64,000 nt of DNA from CAZGSN01 sp964371655 (GTDB lineage: Bacteria; Desulfobacterota; Binatia; HRBIN30): positions 1 through 64,000 of the forward strand of contig CAYJOD010000028.1 of the NCBI GenBank assembly GCA_964371655.1, read 5' to 3'. Made by a program: the position numbers and the translations under genes. The notes beneath the pieces were generated by a model that worked only from the letters and a program-made list of their open reading frames with translations, had not been told where the DNA came from and did no database searches. Shown one piece after another: positions 17,817 through 26,151 of the stretch; the stretch's first letter is position 1, and the number at the start of each line of letters is the position of its first letter.

Positions 17817-19169
17817 ATGTTGAATCTGGAATTTCCGCCCGGCTTCCTCTGGGGTACAGCGACGGCCGGCCACCAGGTGGAAGGCAATAACATCTACAGC
17901 AATTGGTGGGACTGGGAGCAGGAAGGGCTCGTCAACGACGGCTCCAAGAGTGGCCGCGCCTGCGACTATTGGAATCGCTACGCCGACGATCATGCCCTGA
18001 TGCAGGAGCACGGGCATCAGATCTTTCGCCTCGGGGTGGAGTGGGCGCGCATCGAGCCCGAGCAGGGGCACATCGACGCTGCGGCAGTGGCACACTATCG
18101 TGCCATTATCGAAGATCTGCGCCGCCGTGGTCTCCAGGTTTGTCTGACCCTGAATCACTGGGTGGTGCCGCTGTGGTTTGCACAGGCCGGCAGCTGGCTG
18201 CAGCCGCGCGCCCTCGTGCAATGGGACGCCTTCGTGCGCCTCATCGCGCGCGAGCTCGGTGACCTCGTGGATCTCTGGGTCACTCTGAACGAGCCAATGG
18301 TTCCCATCCTGGCCGGATACATCTCCGGCTATCACCCGCCCTGCAGACGCAACCCTCTCGAAGCCGCGCGCGTATTCGAGACGCTCCTGCACGCCCACGC
18401 CCGCGCCTACCGCATCATCCACGACTTGTTGCCACAGGCGCCGAACGGCGGTCCGGTGATGGCGGGGTTTGCCGGCGCCTATCAGCACGTCGAGCCCTAC
18501 CATTTCCAGGGGCCTTGGCGCTGGCTCGAATGGCCGCTGGCGAAATTCATCCGTCGCGGCAGCTTCTCCGCGTGGGACCGCAGCGTGCTCAGCGGGCGGG
18601 TGCAGCCGCCGTTCGGCTACGGCCAGCGCGTTCCCGATCTCGTCGGCAGCGTCGATTACGTCGGCGTGAACTATTACATGCGCATCAGCGCCCAGCTCGG
18701 ACCGGGAACGCTCTCCAACGTGAAGAGCGGCGGCTACGCTGCTCCGCCCGGGATCGAAATGAACGAGATGGGCTGGCAGAGCTATCCGCCGGGTTTCTAC
18801 GAAGTGCTGATGGAGGCGCAGCGCAACTTCGCCGTACCGATTTACGTCACCGAGAACGGCTGCTGCGATTCAGGTGACGAGATGCGCCGCCGCTACCTGG
18901 TGAGCCATTGGGCGCAGATGCACCGGGCGCTGCGCCACGGCGCCGATGTGCGCGGCTACATGCACTGGACGTTCTGCGACAACTTCGAGTGGCGTGAAGG
19001 CTTCGCGAAGAAGTTCGGCTTGTTCGCCGTGGATCCGGCCGACCCCGACCTGCGGCGCGCTCCCCGAGAGAGTGCGAATCTCCTGCGCGACGTCATTGCG
19101 ACCAACGCGCTGACCCAAGAGATCGTCGATCGCTATGCGCCCGGCGCCCTCGACCGCTGGCCGCGGTAG
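17817..19169 (+). CDS. family 1 glycoside hydrolase (beta-glucosidase type)
   Basis: Retaining beta-glycosidase of 450 residues, (beta/alpha)8 barrel. N-terminal signature FPPGFLWGTATAGHQVEGNN; acid/base Glu159 in VTLNEPMVP; nucleophile Glu346 in IYVTENGCC; substrate-binding HWTFCDNFEW near the end. ATG 17817 is chosen because the family begins there; the frame extends upstream only into the 3' end of the preceding gene. No signal peptide, so cytoplasmic. Beta-glucosidase, beta-galactosidase or beta-fucosidase activity are all possible. Confidence 0.93.
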   Translation: MLNLEFPPGFLWGTATAGHQVEGNNIYSNWWDWEQEGLVNDGSKSGRACDYWNRYADDHALMQEHGHQIFRLGVEWARIEPEQGHIDAAAVAHYRAIIEDLRRRGLQVCLTLNHWVVPLWFAQAGSWLQPRALVQWDAFVRLIARELGDLVDLWVTLNEPMVPILAGYISGYHPPCRRNPLEAARVFETLLHAHARAYRIIHDLLPQAPNGGPVMAGFAGAYQHVEPYHFQGPWRWLEWPLAKFIRRGSFSAWDRSVLSGRVQPPFGYGQRVPDLVGSVDYVGVNYYMRISAQLGPGTLSNVKSGGYAAPPGIEMNEMGWQSYPPGFYEVLMEAQRNFAVPIYVTENGCCDSGDEMRRRYLVSHWAQMHRALRHGADVRGYMHWTFCDNFEWREGFAKKFGLFAVDPADPDLRRAPRESANLLRDVIATNALTQEIVDRYAPGALDRWPR

Positions 19170-19314
19170 GACAGTGGTCGGTGGTCAGGGGTCAGGGGCC
19201 AGTCGTCAGTGGCCAGTCGTCAGTTTTCAGTTTTCAGTGTTCAGGGCTCAGGGCTCAGGGTCTCGTCGCGAACGGCGGCCCGAAAACTGAACACTGAGAA
19301 CTGAAAACTGGAGC
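19170..19314. repeat. CAGTTTTCAGT-type repeat cluster
   Basis: Short tandem units (GTCAGGGGTCAGGGG, then GTCAGTTTTCAGTTTTCAGT, then CAGGGCTCAGGG) followed by the inverse arrangement CTGAAAACTG...GAACTGAAAACTG, giving a long potential hairpin between two convergent genes. This repeat type is widespread among bacteria. Confidence 0.65.
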
Positions 19315-22101
19315 CTAGGGCTTACCACAACCGACCCGGGCTCGGTCGACGGCAAGGATCAGGTCTTCGACGCTCACGATCAAGTCGCCGTTCGCGTCGC
19401 TGTTGGCGCACGCCGGGACGGCGTCGGCTGCGAGCGCGACGTCGATCATGTCCACGACTTCCGACGCGGTCGTCACGCCGTCTGCGTTGCAGTCGCCGGC
19501 ACACGGCGGCGGTGCCGTCGCCGTGACGGTCGCGGTCGCCGTGGGCACAGCCGTCGTCGTCGCGGTTGGGCTTTCCGTCGGCAAAGGGGTCGCCGTGACC
19601 GTCGCCGTCGCCGTGGCCAACGACGTCATCGTCGGAGTTGCCGTCTTGCGACCGTTCGATGGCGTTGGCGTTTGCAGCGTGTTGATTGTCATCGAGGCCG
19701 TAGGCAGGCCTTGGTTCGTGGGCGTGGCTGTCACCGATGCGCTTGGCGACGCGCTTGGGCTCACTGTCCGTGTCGCGGTTGCGCTCGCGGTGACCGTCGA
19801 TGTCAAGGTGAGCGAGCGTGACGGCGTTGCACTCGAGGTAGCAGACAACGTGGGTGTCGGTGACGCAACGATGACCGTCACCGTTCTGGTCGGCGTTTGG
19901 GAGTGCGTAGGCGTCGGGCTGTGTGTCGGCGTGGCGGTGCTGGCGATGATCGAAGCCGTCATGGTGGGCGTGCGCGTCGGTGTCACGGTGGTAGCCACCA
20001 CCACGGTAGTGGTCATCGTTGAAGTTCGCGTCGCCGTCCGCACGCTGGTGGCGGTCGTCGTAGGCGACCGCGTCTGGGTGACAGTCGCGGTCGGCAACGC
20101 CGTCGGAGTGAGCGTGCGAGTTGGGCTCGGGGTATTGCTAGCGGTTGGACTCTGCGTCGCCGTTGCTGTGGGCGTGCGCGTCGCGGTCGCGCTGTGAGTC
20201 GCGGTTGAGCTCGCTGTGGGCGTGGGTGTGCGAGTGGCGGAGGCACTGGGAGAGGCAGTTGAGCTTGGCGTCGTGGTGGACGTATGGGTCGCGGTCGCGC
20301 TTGCGCTTGGCGTCACGGTAACGCTGGGCGTGGCCCTGGGTGTCTCGGTTGCAGTGAGCGTTGTGGTTACACTCGGCGTCGCGGTTGCTGTGTGCGTCGG
20401 GCTCGGCGTTGGCGTGTCGGTATTGGTTGGAGTGTCGGTCACCGTGGGCGTGTCCGTAGCTGTTGCCGACGCGGTTGCGATCGGGCTGGAGGTCGCGCTC
20501 GGACTCTGAGTCGCCGTCGGCGTCGGGGTGAGGGTCGGCGTCTCGGTGGAGCTTGGGCTCGCGCTCGGGGTGTCGGTCGGCGTGCCGGTCGACGTCCGGG
20601 TTGAGGTCGCCGTCGTCGAAGTCGTAGCGCTGGGGGTGACGGTCGGCGTCGACGTGAACGTCGCCGTGGCTGATGGCGTGCGTGTCGGCGTCGCGCTTGA
20701 AGATTGCGTCGCTACCGCCGTCGGTGTCGGCGTACGCGTCGGGGTCGGAGTCAGGCTCGGTGTGAGCGTGCGCGTGCCGGTCGCGGTAGTCGACGCCGTC
20801 GACGTCGCCGTGATGGTTCGAGTCGGCGTCCGTGTCGACGTATTCGTCGCCGTGCGCGTTGCGGTTGTGGTCACCGTCACGGTGCTGGTTGGCGTCGCAG
20901 TTCTTGTCGGCGTCACCGTTGCTGTCGACGATGGGGTTCGGGTCGGCGTCGGCGTCAACGTCGCGGTGCGGGTCGGCGTAAACGTTCGAGTCGGCGTCAC
21001 CGTTGCCGTCGACGACGGGGTTCGGGTCGGCGTCGGCGTCAACGTCGCGGTGCTGGTTGGAGTTTGCGTGGCGGTGGGACTTGCAGAAGCCGTCCACGTC
21101 GGGGTTCGCGTCGGTGACTGTGTCGGCGTGTAAGTCGGACTCGACGAGGGGGTAGCGGTGGCTGTGTATGTCGCCGTGCGGCTTGGCGTCGCGGTTAGCG
21201 AGACAGTTCGCGTCGGGGTCGAGGTCGGCGACAATGTTGCCGTCGGGGTTGCACTCGGGGTTCGCGACGCGGTGGTGGTGACGGTCACGGTGGGCGTGCG
21301 CGTCGGCGTGGACGTCGGCGTTATCGATGCGGTTGCGGTAGGCGTACTGGTGGCCGTGTTCGTGGATGTGGGCGTGCGCGTCGGTGTGGGCGTCACAGTC
21401 GGGGTGCGAGTGCTGGTCGCGGTGAGAGTCGGTGTCCGCGTCACCGTCATCGTCGGCGTCGATGTCGGCGACCAGGTTGGCGTGCCGGTGCGTGTCGGTG
21501 TCCGCGTCACCGTACGCGTCGGTGTGATCGTGTTGGTGTTGGTCGGCGTCACGGTGGGCAGAGGGTTGACCGTAACCGTTCCATCCGCGGTGACACAGCT
21601 GAAACTCGTCCCGCCTTCGAGCAGGCAGCCGTCGGGCATCAACGGATCCGGGCAGCCATTGGGGTCGTACTGAAGCGTAGCCGTGCCGATCATGTCGCCG
21701 AACACGGTGATGCTCGCGATGCTGGTGGCGGTCGTGCCGGGCAGCGCCTGCAGGCAGGAGACGAACAGACAAATCTTCCCGTCCGTGCTCGAATTCGCTT
21801 CGAATAAACAGCCTGCGGCGGTGACCGCGGTGCTCGGTTGTACGCCGTTGGCCGGCACCGAAAGGATGCCGCCTTGGTAGATCAGCGCAAGGTTGTAGCC
21901 CTGGATTCCGGACGGATTGTCGACGGCGAGCGCGACCGTGGTTACGGAGCCGGGTCCGGCAATGGTCGCGGGGTTTGGCGTCACGCTCATCGTGCGCGTG
22001 GTCTGCGCCGCCGACGCGGCCGCCAGGACCACAACCACCACGACAATGCTCCCCACACGCCGTCCCACCGCCGAGACCTCTCCAGACCACTGCATCATCA
22101 T
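19315..22101 (-). CDS. giant Thr-Pro repeat surface protein, cohesin-like and dockerin-like ends
   Basis: A 928-residue exported protein. Signal peptide core IVVVVVVLAAASAAQ; residues about 35-175 form a cohesin-like beta domain (MSVTPNPATIAGPGSV, VDNPSGIQGYNLALIY, GTATLQYDPNGCPDP); residues about 180-860 are almost pure TPT repeats (TPTRTPTSTNTATSTPT type); the last 60 residues (GDCNADGVTTASEVVDMID and DANGDLIVSVEDLILAVD) are two dockerin-like Ca-binding loops. The DNA is correspondingly minisatellite-like, which creates long meaningless Val-rich frames on the other strand. It probably forms an extended surface stalk. Similar proteins are at 9.8 and 62.8 kb and a broken one at 39.4 kb. Confidence 0.85.
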   Translation of the reverse strand: MMMQWSGEVSAVGRRVGSIVVVVVVLAAASAAQTTRTMSVTPNPATIAGPGSVTTVALAVDNPSGIQGYNLALIYQGGILSVPANGVQPSTAVTAAGCLFEANSSTDGKICLFVSCLQALPGTTATSIASITVFGDMIGTATLQYDPNGCPDPLMPDGCLLEGGTSFSCVTADGTVTVNPLPTVTPTNTNTITPTRTVTRTPTRTGTPTWSPTSTPTMTVTRTPTLTATSTRTPTVTPTPTRTPTSTNTATSTPTATASITPTSTPTRTPTVTVTTTASRTPSATPTATLSPTSTPTRTVSLTATPSRTATYTATATPSSSPTYTPTQSPTRTPTWTASASPTATQTPTSTATLTPTPTRTPSSTATVTPTRTFTPTRTATLTPTPTRTPSSTATVTPTRTATPTSTVTVTTTATRTATNTSTRTPTRTITATSTASTTATGTRTLTPSLTPTPTRTPTPTAVATQSSSATPTRTPSATATFTSTPTVTPSATTSTTATSTRTSTGTPTDTPSASPSSTETPTLTPTPTATQSPSATSSPIATASATATDTPTVTDTPTNTDTPTPSPTHTATATPSVTTTLTATETPRATPSVTVTPSASATATHTSTTTPSSTASPSASATRTPTPTASSTATHSATATRTPTATATQSPTASNTPSPTRTLTPTALPTATVTQTRSPTTTATSVRTATRTSTMTTTVVVATTVTPTRTPTMTASIIASTATPTHSPTPTHSQTPTRTVTVIVASPTPTLSATSSATPSRSLTLTSTVTASATATRTVSPSASPSASVTATPTNQGLPTASMTINTLQTPTPSNGRKTATPTMTSLATATATVTATPLPTESPTATTTAVPTATATVTATAPPPCAGDCNADGVTTASEVVDMIDVALAADAVPACANSDANGDLIVSVEDLILAVDRARVGCGKP

Positions 22102-22250
22102 CCCACCGATCGGGCGCTACCCTACGCTTACCAAGACCGAGGTGCCAGCCAGTTAATTCCCTGATGGTGATTTCCCTGATGTCCAGTCTGCAGCCCTCGC
22201 CGGATACGGGTAGCCTTCTCTCAAATCTGTCGACATCATGCCGCAAGAAG

Positions 22251-22492
22251 AACCCTCACCCTAACCCTCTCCCAAAGGAGACTGTCGATAAATCCGAATG
22301 GAAAACGGAAAACCGGAAACCGGAAACGGAGCTATGCTTACGCAGAAAGGCCGGTGTTCCATTTTCGGTTTCCGGTTTCCTGTTTTCCATTCTCCGAGCG
22401 CCGGCCTGTTGCGGAGATAACCGACAATCTCAAAGGGACAGGGGAGCTTGCCTTCCGCCCTCTCCCCCCTGGGAGAGGGCCGGGCTGAGGGC
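22251..22492. repeat. MITE-like element, copy 2, with a GGAAACCGGAAAC palindrome inside
   Basis: Same ends as the element at 3758-4011: left AACCCTCACCCTAACCCTC followed by GACTGTCGATAAA, right GGGAGAGGGCCGGGCTGAGG. Its interior differs: a long inverted repeat of GGAAAACCGGAAACCGG against CGGTTTCCGGTTTCC (about 22301-22391). A relative of this inner palindrome is near 55440-55530. The element separates divergent genes. Confidence 0.6.
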
Positions 22493-22568
22493 GCTCGGTT
22501 CACATCCCCCATTTCACCCGCGAGCGCGCTTCCTTGCCAAGACGATTCGCGTGCGATACTCGCCGCGG

Positions 22569-23783
22569 ATGCGTAAGGGATGGCGCTTTCTTGTCGCGAC
22601 GGGCCAGCGCTTCCATGCGGATAATTGCTTCCTGCGCGCGTCGGCGCTTGCGTATGTGTCGCTGTTGTCGTTGGTGCCGGTGCTCGCGGTCATGTTCTCA
22701 ATTCTCAAAGGCCTCGGCGTACAGCGTCGCCTCGAACCCATCCTGCTCTCTCGCCTGTCACTGCATCCCGACACCACCGCGGCGATCCTGGGCTACATCG
22801 ACCGCACCAATTTCGGCAGGCTGGGCGCCTTCGGCGGCGCCGCATTGTTGCTGACGATCTACAGCTTGCTCAGCAGCGTCGAGACCAGCTTCAATCACAT
22901 TTGGCGGGTCGCGCGCGAGCGCACCTATGCGCAGCAACTCACCCATTACTTCGGGGTTGTGTTGCTGACGCCGTTCCTGTTGCTGACGGCTGTCGCCCTG
23001 ACATCATCGTTGCAACTCGATCAAATCAGTCACTGGGCGCGGGGCAATGAACTCCTCAGCGACGCGGTGATGGGCGTGCTCGGCGCCGCGCCGATGGCGA
23101 TGAACATCATCGCGCTTGTCGTGTTCTACGCGGTGATGCCGAATCGGCGCCCGTTTTGGCCGAGCGTGCTGCTCGGTGCGATTGCAGCCGGGATCGGCTG
23201 GCACATCGTGCAGGTCGGGTATCTGCGCCTGCAGATCGGTGTGGCACGCTACAACGCCATCTACGGGGCGATGTCGCAGGTTCCCGTCACTCTGGTGTGG
23301 CAGTACGTGAGCTGGCTCATCGTCCTGGCTGGAGCCGAGCTTGCCGCCGTGTACGAATTTGGTGTCGACGCACCGAGCCGAGATGCGCCGCAGCCCAGTC
23401 GCTTGGCGATCGCGCTCGAGCTCTTGTTGCGTAGTGCCCGCGCGTTCGCGGCCGGAATCCTGCCCGTGTCGGTGCGCGAAGTGGCACGCGAGCTACGGGC
23501 TCCGTTTGCCACCGTCACCGACGTCGCCGGCTGGCTCGTTGAACACGGCTGGCTTGCCGCGGTGCAAGACCGCGACGGCCACTACGTGCTCGCCGTCGAT
23601 GCCCAGCGCATTCGCCTGGGAGCTCTCGCCGAGCTCTTGGACACTGCGGCGCCGCCACCGAGCCAGTGCTCAGCCGAAGTCCGACGTACGTGGGAGATGC
23701 TCGCCTCAGCTCAGCAAACCGCGTGGGACCAGTGGTCGCTCGCCGACGCTGTGAGCCTTGTAGAGAGGCCAGGCGATCCATGA
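22569..23783 (+). CDS. YihY/BrkB-family membrane protein
   Basis: A 404-residue protein of the YihY/virulence-factor-BrkB family, sometimes called a putative ribonuclease BN homologue by old annotation. N-terminal FHADNCFLRASALAYVSLLSLVPVLAV is the family hallmark; about six TM helices extend to residue 280 (FFGRLGAFGGAALLLTIYS region, TLVWQYVSWLIVLAGAELAAVY). The last 120 residues form a soluble winged-helix-like domain (VREVARELRAPFATVTDVAGW), as in longer family members. ATG 22569 is used; upstream in-frame sequence is repeat DNA. Function in the family is unsettled. Confidence 0.9.
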   Translation: MRKGWRFLVATGQRFHADNCFLRASALAYVSLLSLVPVLAVMFSILKGLGVQRRLEPILLSRLSLHPDTTAAILGYIDRTNFGRLGAFGGAALLLTIYSLLSSVETSFNHIWRVARERTYAQQLTHYFGVVLLTPFLLLTAVALTSSLQLDQISHWARGNELLSDAVMGVLGAAPMAMNIIALVVFYAVMPNRRPFWPSVLLGAIAAGIGWHIVQVGYLRLQIGVARYNAIYGAMSQVPVTLVWQYVSWLIVLAGAELAAVYEFGVDAPSRDAPQPSRLAIALELLLRSARAFAAGILPVSVREVARELRAPFATVTDVAGWLVEHGWLAAVQDRDGHYVLAVDAQRIRLGALAELLDTAAPPPSQCSAEVRRTWEMLASAQQTAWDQWSLADAVSLVERPGDP

Positions 23784-23800
23784 CCTCATCCGGCGATTTC

Positions 23801-23895
23801 AACCACAGAGAACACCGAGGGCACAGAGAAGAAAGAGGCGCCAGGCGTCCTTCTCATTCTTTGATTTATTCCTCTCTCCGGTCTCTGTGGTTTAG
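23801..23895. repeat. CACAGAG-type inverted repeat
   Basis: Left arm AACCACAGAGAACACCGAGG followed by GCACAGAGAAGAAA, right arm TTCCTCTCTCCGGTCTCTGT then GGTTTAG. A dispersed palindrome of a type common in bacterial intergenic regions. Confidence 0.6.
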
Positions 23896-23962
23896 GATCC
23901 GATCTTTCGGCTCAACTTGCAATCGTCAGGATTCAGCGATCTGACCCTACAAACAACGGTCC

Positions 23963-24358
23963 ATGGGGAAGGGAGAGATCGTGCCCAGGGAACTCGAGCA
24001 GGAAACGTACATCAATCTCGCCACCTTCCGCCGCAACGGCGCGACGGTGGAGACGCCGGTATGGTTCGCGGCGATCGGCGACAAGCTCTACGTCTTCACC
24101 GAAGCCGCGTCGGCCAAGGTAAAGCGTATCCGTGCCACCAAGAAGATCCGCGTCGCCGCCTGCAATGCCTGGGGCAGCGTCACGGGAGAGTGGACCGATG
24201 GCCACGCCCGCGTCGTCAGCGAGCCGGAGTTGATCGGGCAAGCCTACGTCGCGTTGCGCGCCAAGTACGGCTGGCAGATGTGGCTTGTCGATCTGGGCTC
24301 GCGCCTGGCCGGACGCATAGACGGCCGCGCCATCCTCGAGCTGTCGCTGGGGAGCTGA
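23963..24358 (+). CDS. PPOX-class (pyridoxamine 5'-phosphate oxidase-fold) flavin/F420-binding protein
   Basis: A 131-residue split-barrel protein. ETYINLATFRRNGATVETPVWF is the typical N-terminal strand pair of PPOX-class F420- or FMN-dependent oxidoreductases, followed by GDKLYVFTEAASAKVKRIRA and IRVAACNAWG. Cofactor and substrate cannot be told. Single-domain size is normal for the family. ATG 23963 matches the family start. Confidence 0.85.
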   Translation: MGKGEIVPRELEQETYINLATFRRNGATVETPVWFAAIGDKLYVFTEAASAKVKRIRATKKIRVAACNAWGSVTGEWTDGHARVVSEPELIGQAYVALRAKYGWQMWLVDLGSRLAGRIDGRAILELSLGS

Positions 24359-24815
24359 TTTACGAATCTCCGGGATCGTCGCGTAGCGCGAAGATTTTCG
24401 AACGCGTATCGCATATGGCATATCGCGTATCGTCGGACCGCACTTCTGTTTTCCGAGCGATACGCGACCAGCGATTCGCGATATGCGAAGCGCGGCAATT
24501 TGGTTGCAGCCAGCGGGCCGCGCTGACCTGCGACCTCCGCAGTCGTCGTGCCGCGCAAAGATTTCTGAAACGGCGCGTCACCGGAGCCCGGTCGTATGAT
24601 CGGAACCAAGGAAAGGACTTGAACAGGAGCCAACGGAAACAACAGAGAAGGATTGAGGAGAGCAAAATCTCTGTTCTCTCCGTTTCCTCCTGTTGAAACT
24701 TCACCGCGCAAACCATGTGTGAAATTGCCATTCAAGCACTTGGCGTCTTGGCGCGAGAAACGTCTGGCGTTCGCTCGCGCCAAGGCGCAAAGACGCCAAG
24801 GGATGGGAGAGGGCT
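24359..24815. other. gap: no gene, three palindromic repeats
   Basis: Contains inverted repeats of three kinds: CGCGTATCGCATATGGCATA with a partner near 24463-24495; GAACAGGAGCCAACGG against CCGTTTCCTCCTGTTG (about 24617-24697); and CTTGGCGTCTTGGCGCGAG against CTCGCGCCAAGGCGC (about 24740-24801). No coding region recognised. These lie between convergent genes. Confidence 0.5.
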
Positions 24816-25595
24816 TCAAGATTTCCGCGCGAAGATATTTGCTCCATGGACCCCGAGCTTCCGCGCGACATTCTCCTTCGAGGTCCCACGGAAGCAATCG
24901 AACCGTTCGGTGATTCTCACCTCCGCAAAGCCAACCGACTCGAGCAGGGACACGAGCTCTGCCTCCGGCAGAGCACCGGCAATTCAAGCGGTCCACAAAT
25001 CAATGTCGCGCCGCGCCTCATCGGATACCGCTGTTTCCAGCGCAATGTCGGCCAGGAGCAGTTGGCCGCCGGGTTTCAACACTCGATACATTTCGCACAC
25101 CGCGGTCTCTTTTTCGGGGACTAGATTCAGGACCCCGTTTGAAATCACCACGTCCACGCTCTCGCTATCGACCGGCAACGCGGTCGCGTCGCCACCGCGC
25201 ACGTCCACGTTCTCCAGGCCCGCCGCAGCGGCTCCAAGGCGCGCTCGTGCGGCCATGGCCTCGGTCATCTCGATCCCAATGGCGCGCCCGCTTGGACCAA
25301 CGGCACGCGCCGCAAGCAGCAGATCGAGGCCGGCCCCACATCCGACATCAACGACTGTCATTCCCGTACGCAGGGAAGTGATGCGAAGCGGATTCCCGAT
25401 GCCACTGAAAGCGGCGGTCACCGCTTCCGGAAGTGCCGCCAGAGCGGCAGCGCTGTACCCCAACACGGCCGCCGCATAGTCCGGACCGCGATGGAAGTGG
25501 AACTCACCCTCAGGCGAGGTGGCGACGCGGGCGTACATTGCTTGGATCGCTGCCCGCAATCGTTCCGCATCAAGATCACATGCCGGTGCCGTCAT
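24816..25595 (-). CDS. ArsM-like SAM-dependent methyltransferase, probable selenoprotein (UGA at codon 204)
   Basis: Class I methyltransferase of the arsenite-methyltransferase-like group. N-terminal HFHRGPDYAAAVLGYSAA, SAM motif VVDVGCGAGLDLLLAA, and GLENVDVRGGDATALPVD follow the family order. Ordinary translation stops at TGA 24984-24986, right after DIDLWTA, but the same frame continues for 55 more family-like residues (IAGALPEAELVSLLESVGFA, then ITERFDCFRGTSKENVARKL) to a TGA at 24816-24818. The TGA sits where ArsM-type enzymes have the metalloid-binding Cys of the C-(L/I)-x-G-A-L motif. A perfect 8-bp hairpin with a G-starting loop follows nine bases later, as a bacterial SECIS should. 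Total 259 residues with Sec204. Alternative reading: a nonsense mutation. No selA/selB is in the window. Confidence 0.82.
24956..24974 (-). promoter_or_regulatory. candidate bacterial SECIS hairpin
   Basis: On the minus strand, GCTCTGCC pairs fully with GGCAGAGC around the loop GGA. The loop begins 17 bases after the UGA at 24984-24986. Known bacterial SECIS elements have an apical loop 16-37 bases after UGA with a G among the first two loop bases; both conditions are met. Confidence 0.75.
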
Positions 25596-25654
25596 CTCTA
25601 AGATTCCTTCCGTGAAGCTTTGGCCCTAGCACGTCGGCCACTTGCAGACGACGG

Positions 25655-25900
25655 GCCAGCGGACCAGCCGCAGGGCCACGGCAAAGTCGAGTCACGGAGG
25701 GCTTCGGTCGAAGAAATGCTCATTTCCACCCTCCGGCGGACGAGCCGTCCACGCTCCCTGCGATTGCCTGAAACCAGCGCCCCGAGCGGAATATCATCGC
25801 CGGGAGCGCGGGCGGCCCGCCCGCTTTGTTCAGCATCTCTGTGGTGCACGCAGGCTCCGTCAGCGACTTTGCCGTGGCCCAGCGGACCAGCCATCCTCCG
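25655..25900. repeat. MITE-like pair of inverted ends
   Basis: The left end (GGGCCACGGCAAAGTCGAGTC, then ACGGAG) and the right end (CTCCGTCAGCGACTTTGCC, then GTGGCCC) are inverted copies about 38 bp long, about 170 bp apart, with no gene between. Both also carry GCGGACCAGCC in direct orientation. Together with the next entry this fills most of the 25596-26151 gap between divergent genes. Confidence 0.45.
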
Positions 25901-26012
25901 CAAGAGCTGACGTTTGTCACCTCGGTCCCTAGTCATAGTCATTCGGACCCTTCCGACCATTCGGTAGACAGATTCACCGCTTCGGCAACCGCATCCACGA
26001 CAGGAGGCCTCG

Positions 26013-26057
26013 ATGAAGTCCATTCCGAATGTTGGTCTGAACGACGTCACCGCCGTA
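26013..26057 (+). pseudogene. duplicated 5' end of the downstream methyltransferase gene
   Basis: Starts ATGAAGTCCATTCCGAATG and can be read MKSIPNVGLNDVTAV; the real gene 139 bases on reads MKSIENVGLDDVTAA. An AGGAGG-type Shine-Dalgarno precedes both. After about 45 bases the similarity stops and the frame ends shortly afterwards, so this is a 5' scrap of a duplicated copy. Confidence 0.65.
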
Positions 26058-26065
26058 TCTAGGCT

Positions 26066-26092
26066 GGTTCCCCTGTTCGTGGGGATAAGCGC
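26066..26092 (+). other. single CRISPR-like hairpin sequence
   Basis: GGTTCCCCTGTTCGTGGGG followed by ATAAGCGC resembles one type I-E CRISPR repeat (CCCC stem, GGGGATAA end). Only one copy exists, with no spacers or cas genes, so it is listed as a curiosity. Confidence 0.25.
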
Positions 26093-26151
26093 TTTCGCCC
26101 CGGCTTCTGGTGTATGCAGCTGTTAGGAGCATCGGCCGCAGGGAGGCGCGC

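Noticed and set aside
19403..21673. Long plus-strand Val/Gly-rich frames opposite the TPT protein
   Set aside because: They are the antisense of the Thr-Pro repeat; composition is an artefact of the minisatellite and there is no start site or family likeness.
26066..26092. Possible CRISPR array
   Set aside because: Only one repeat-like unit, no spacers, no cas genes in the window.
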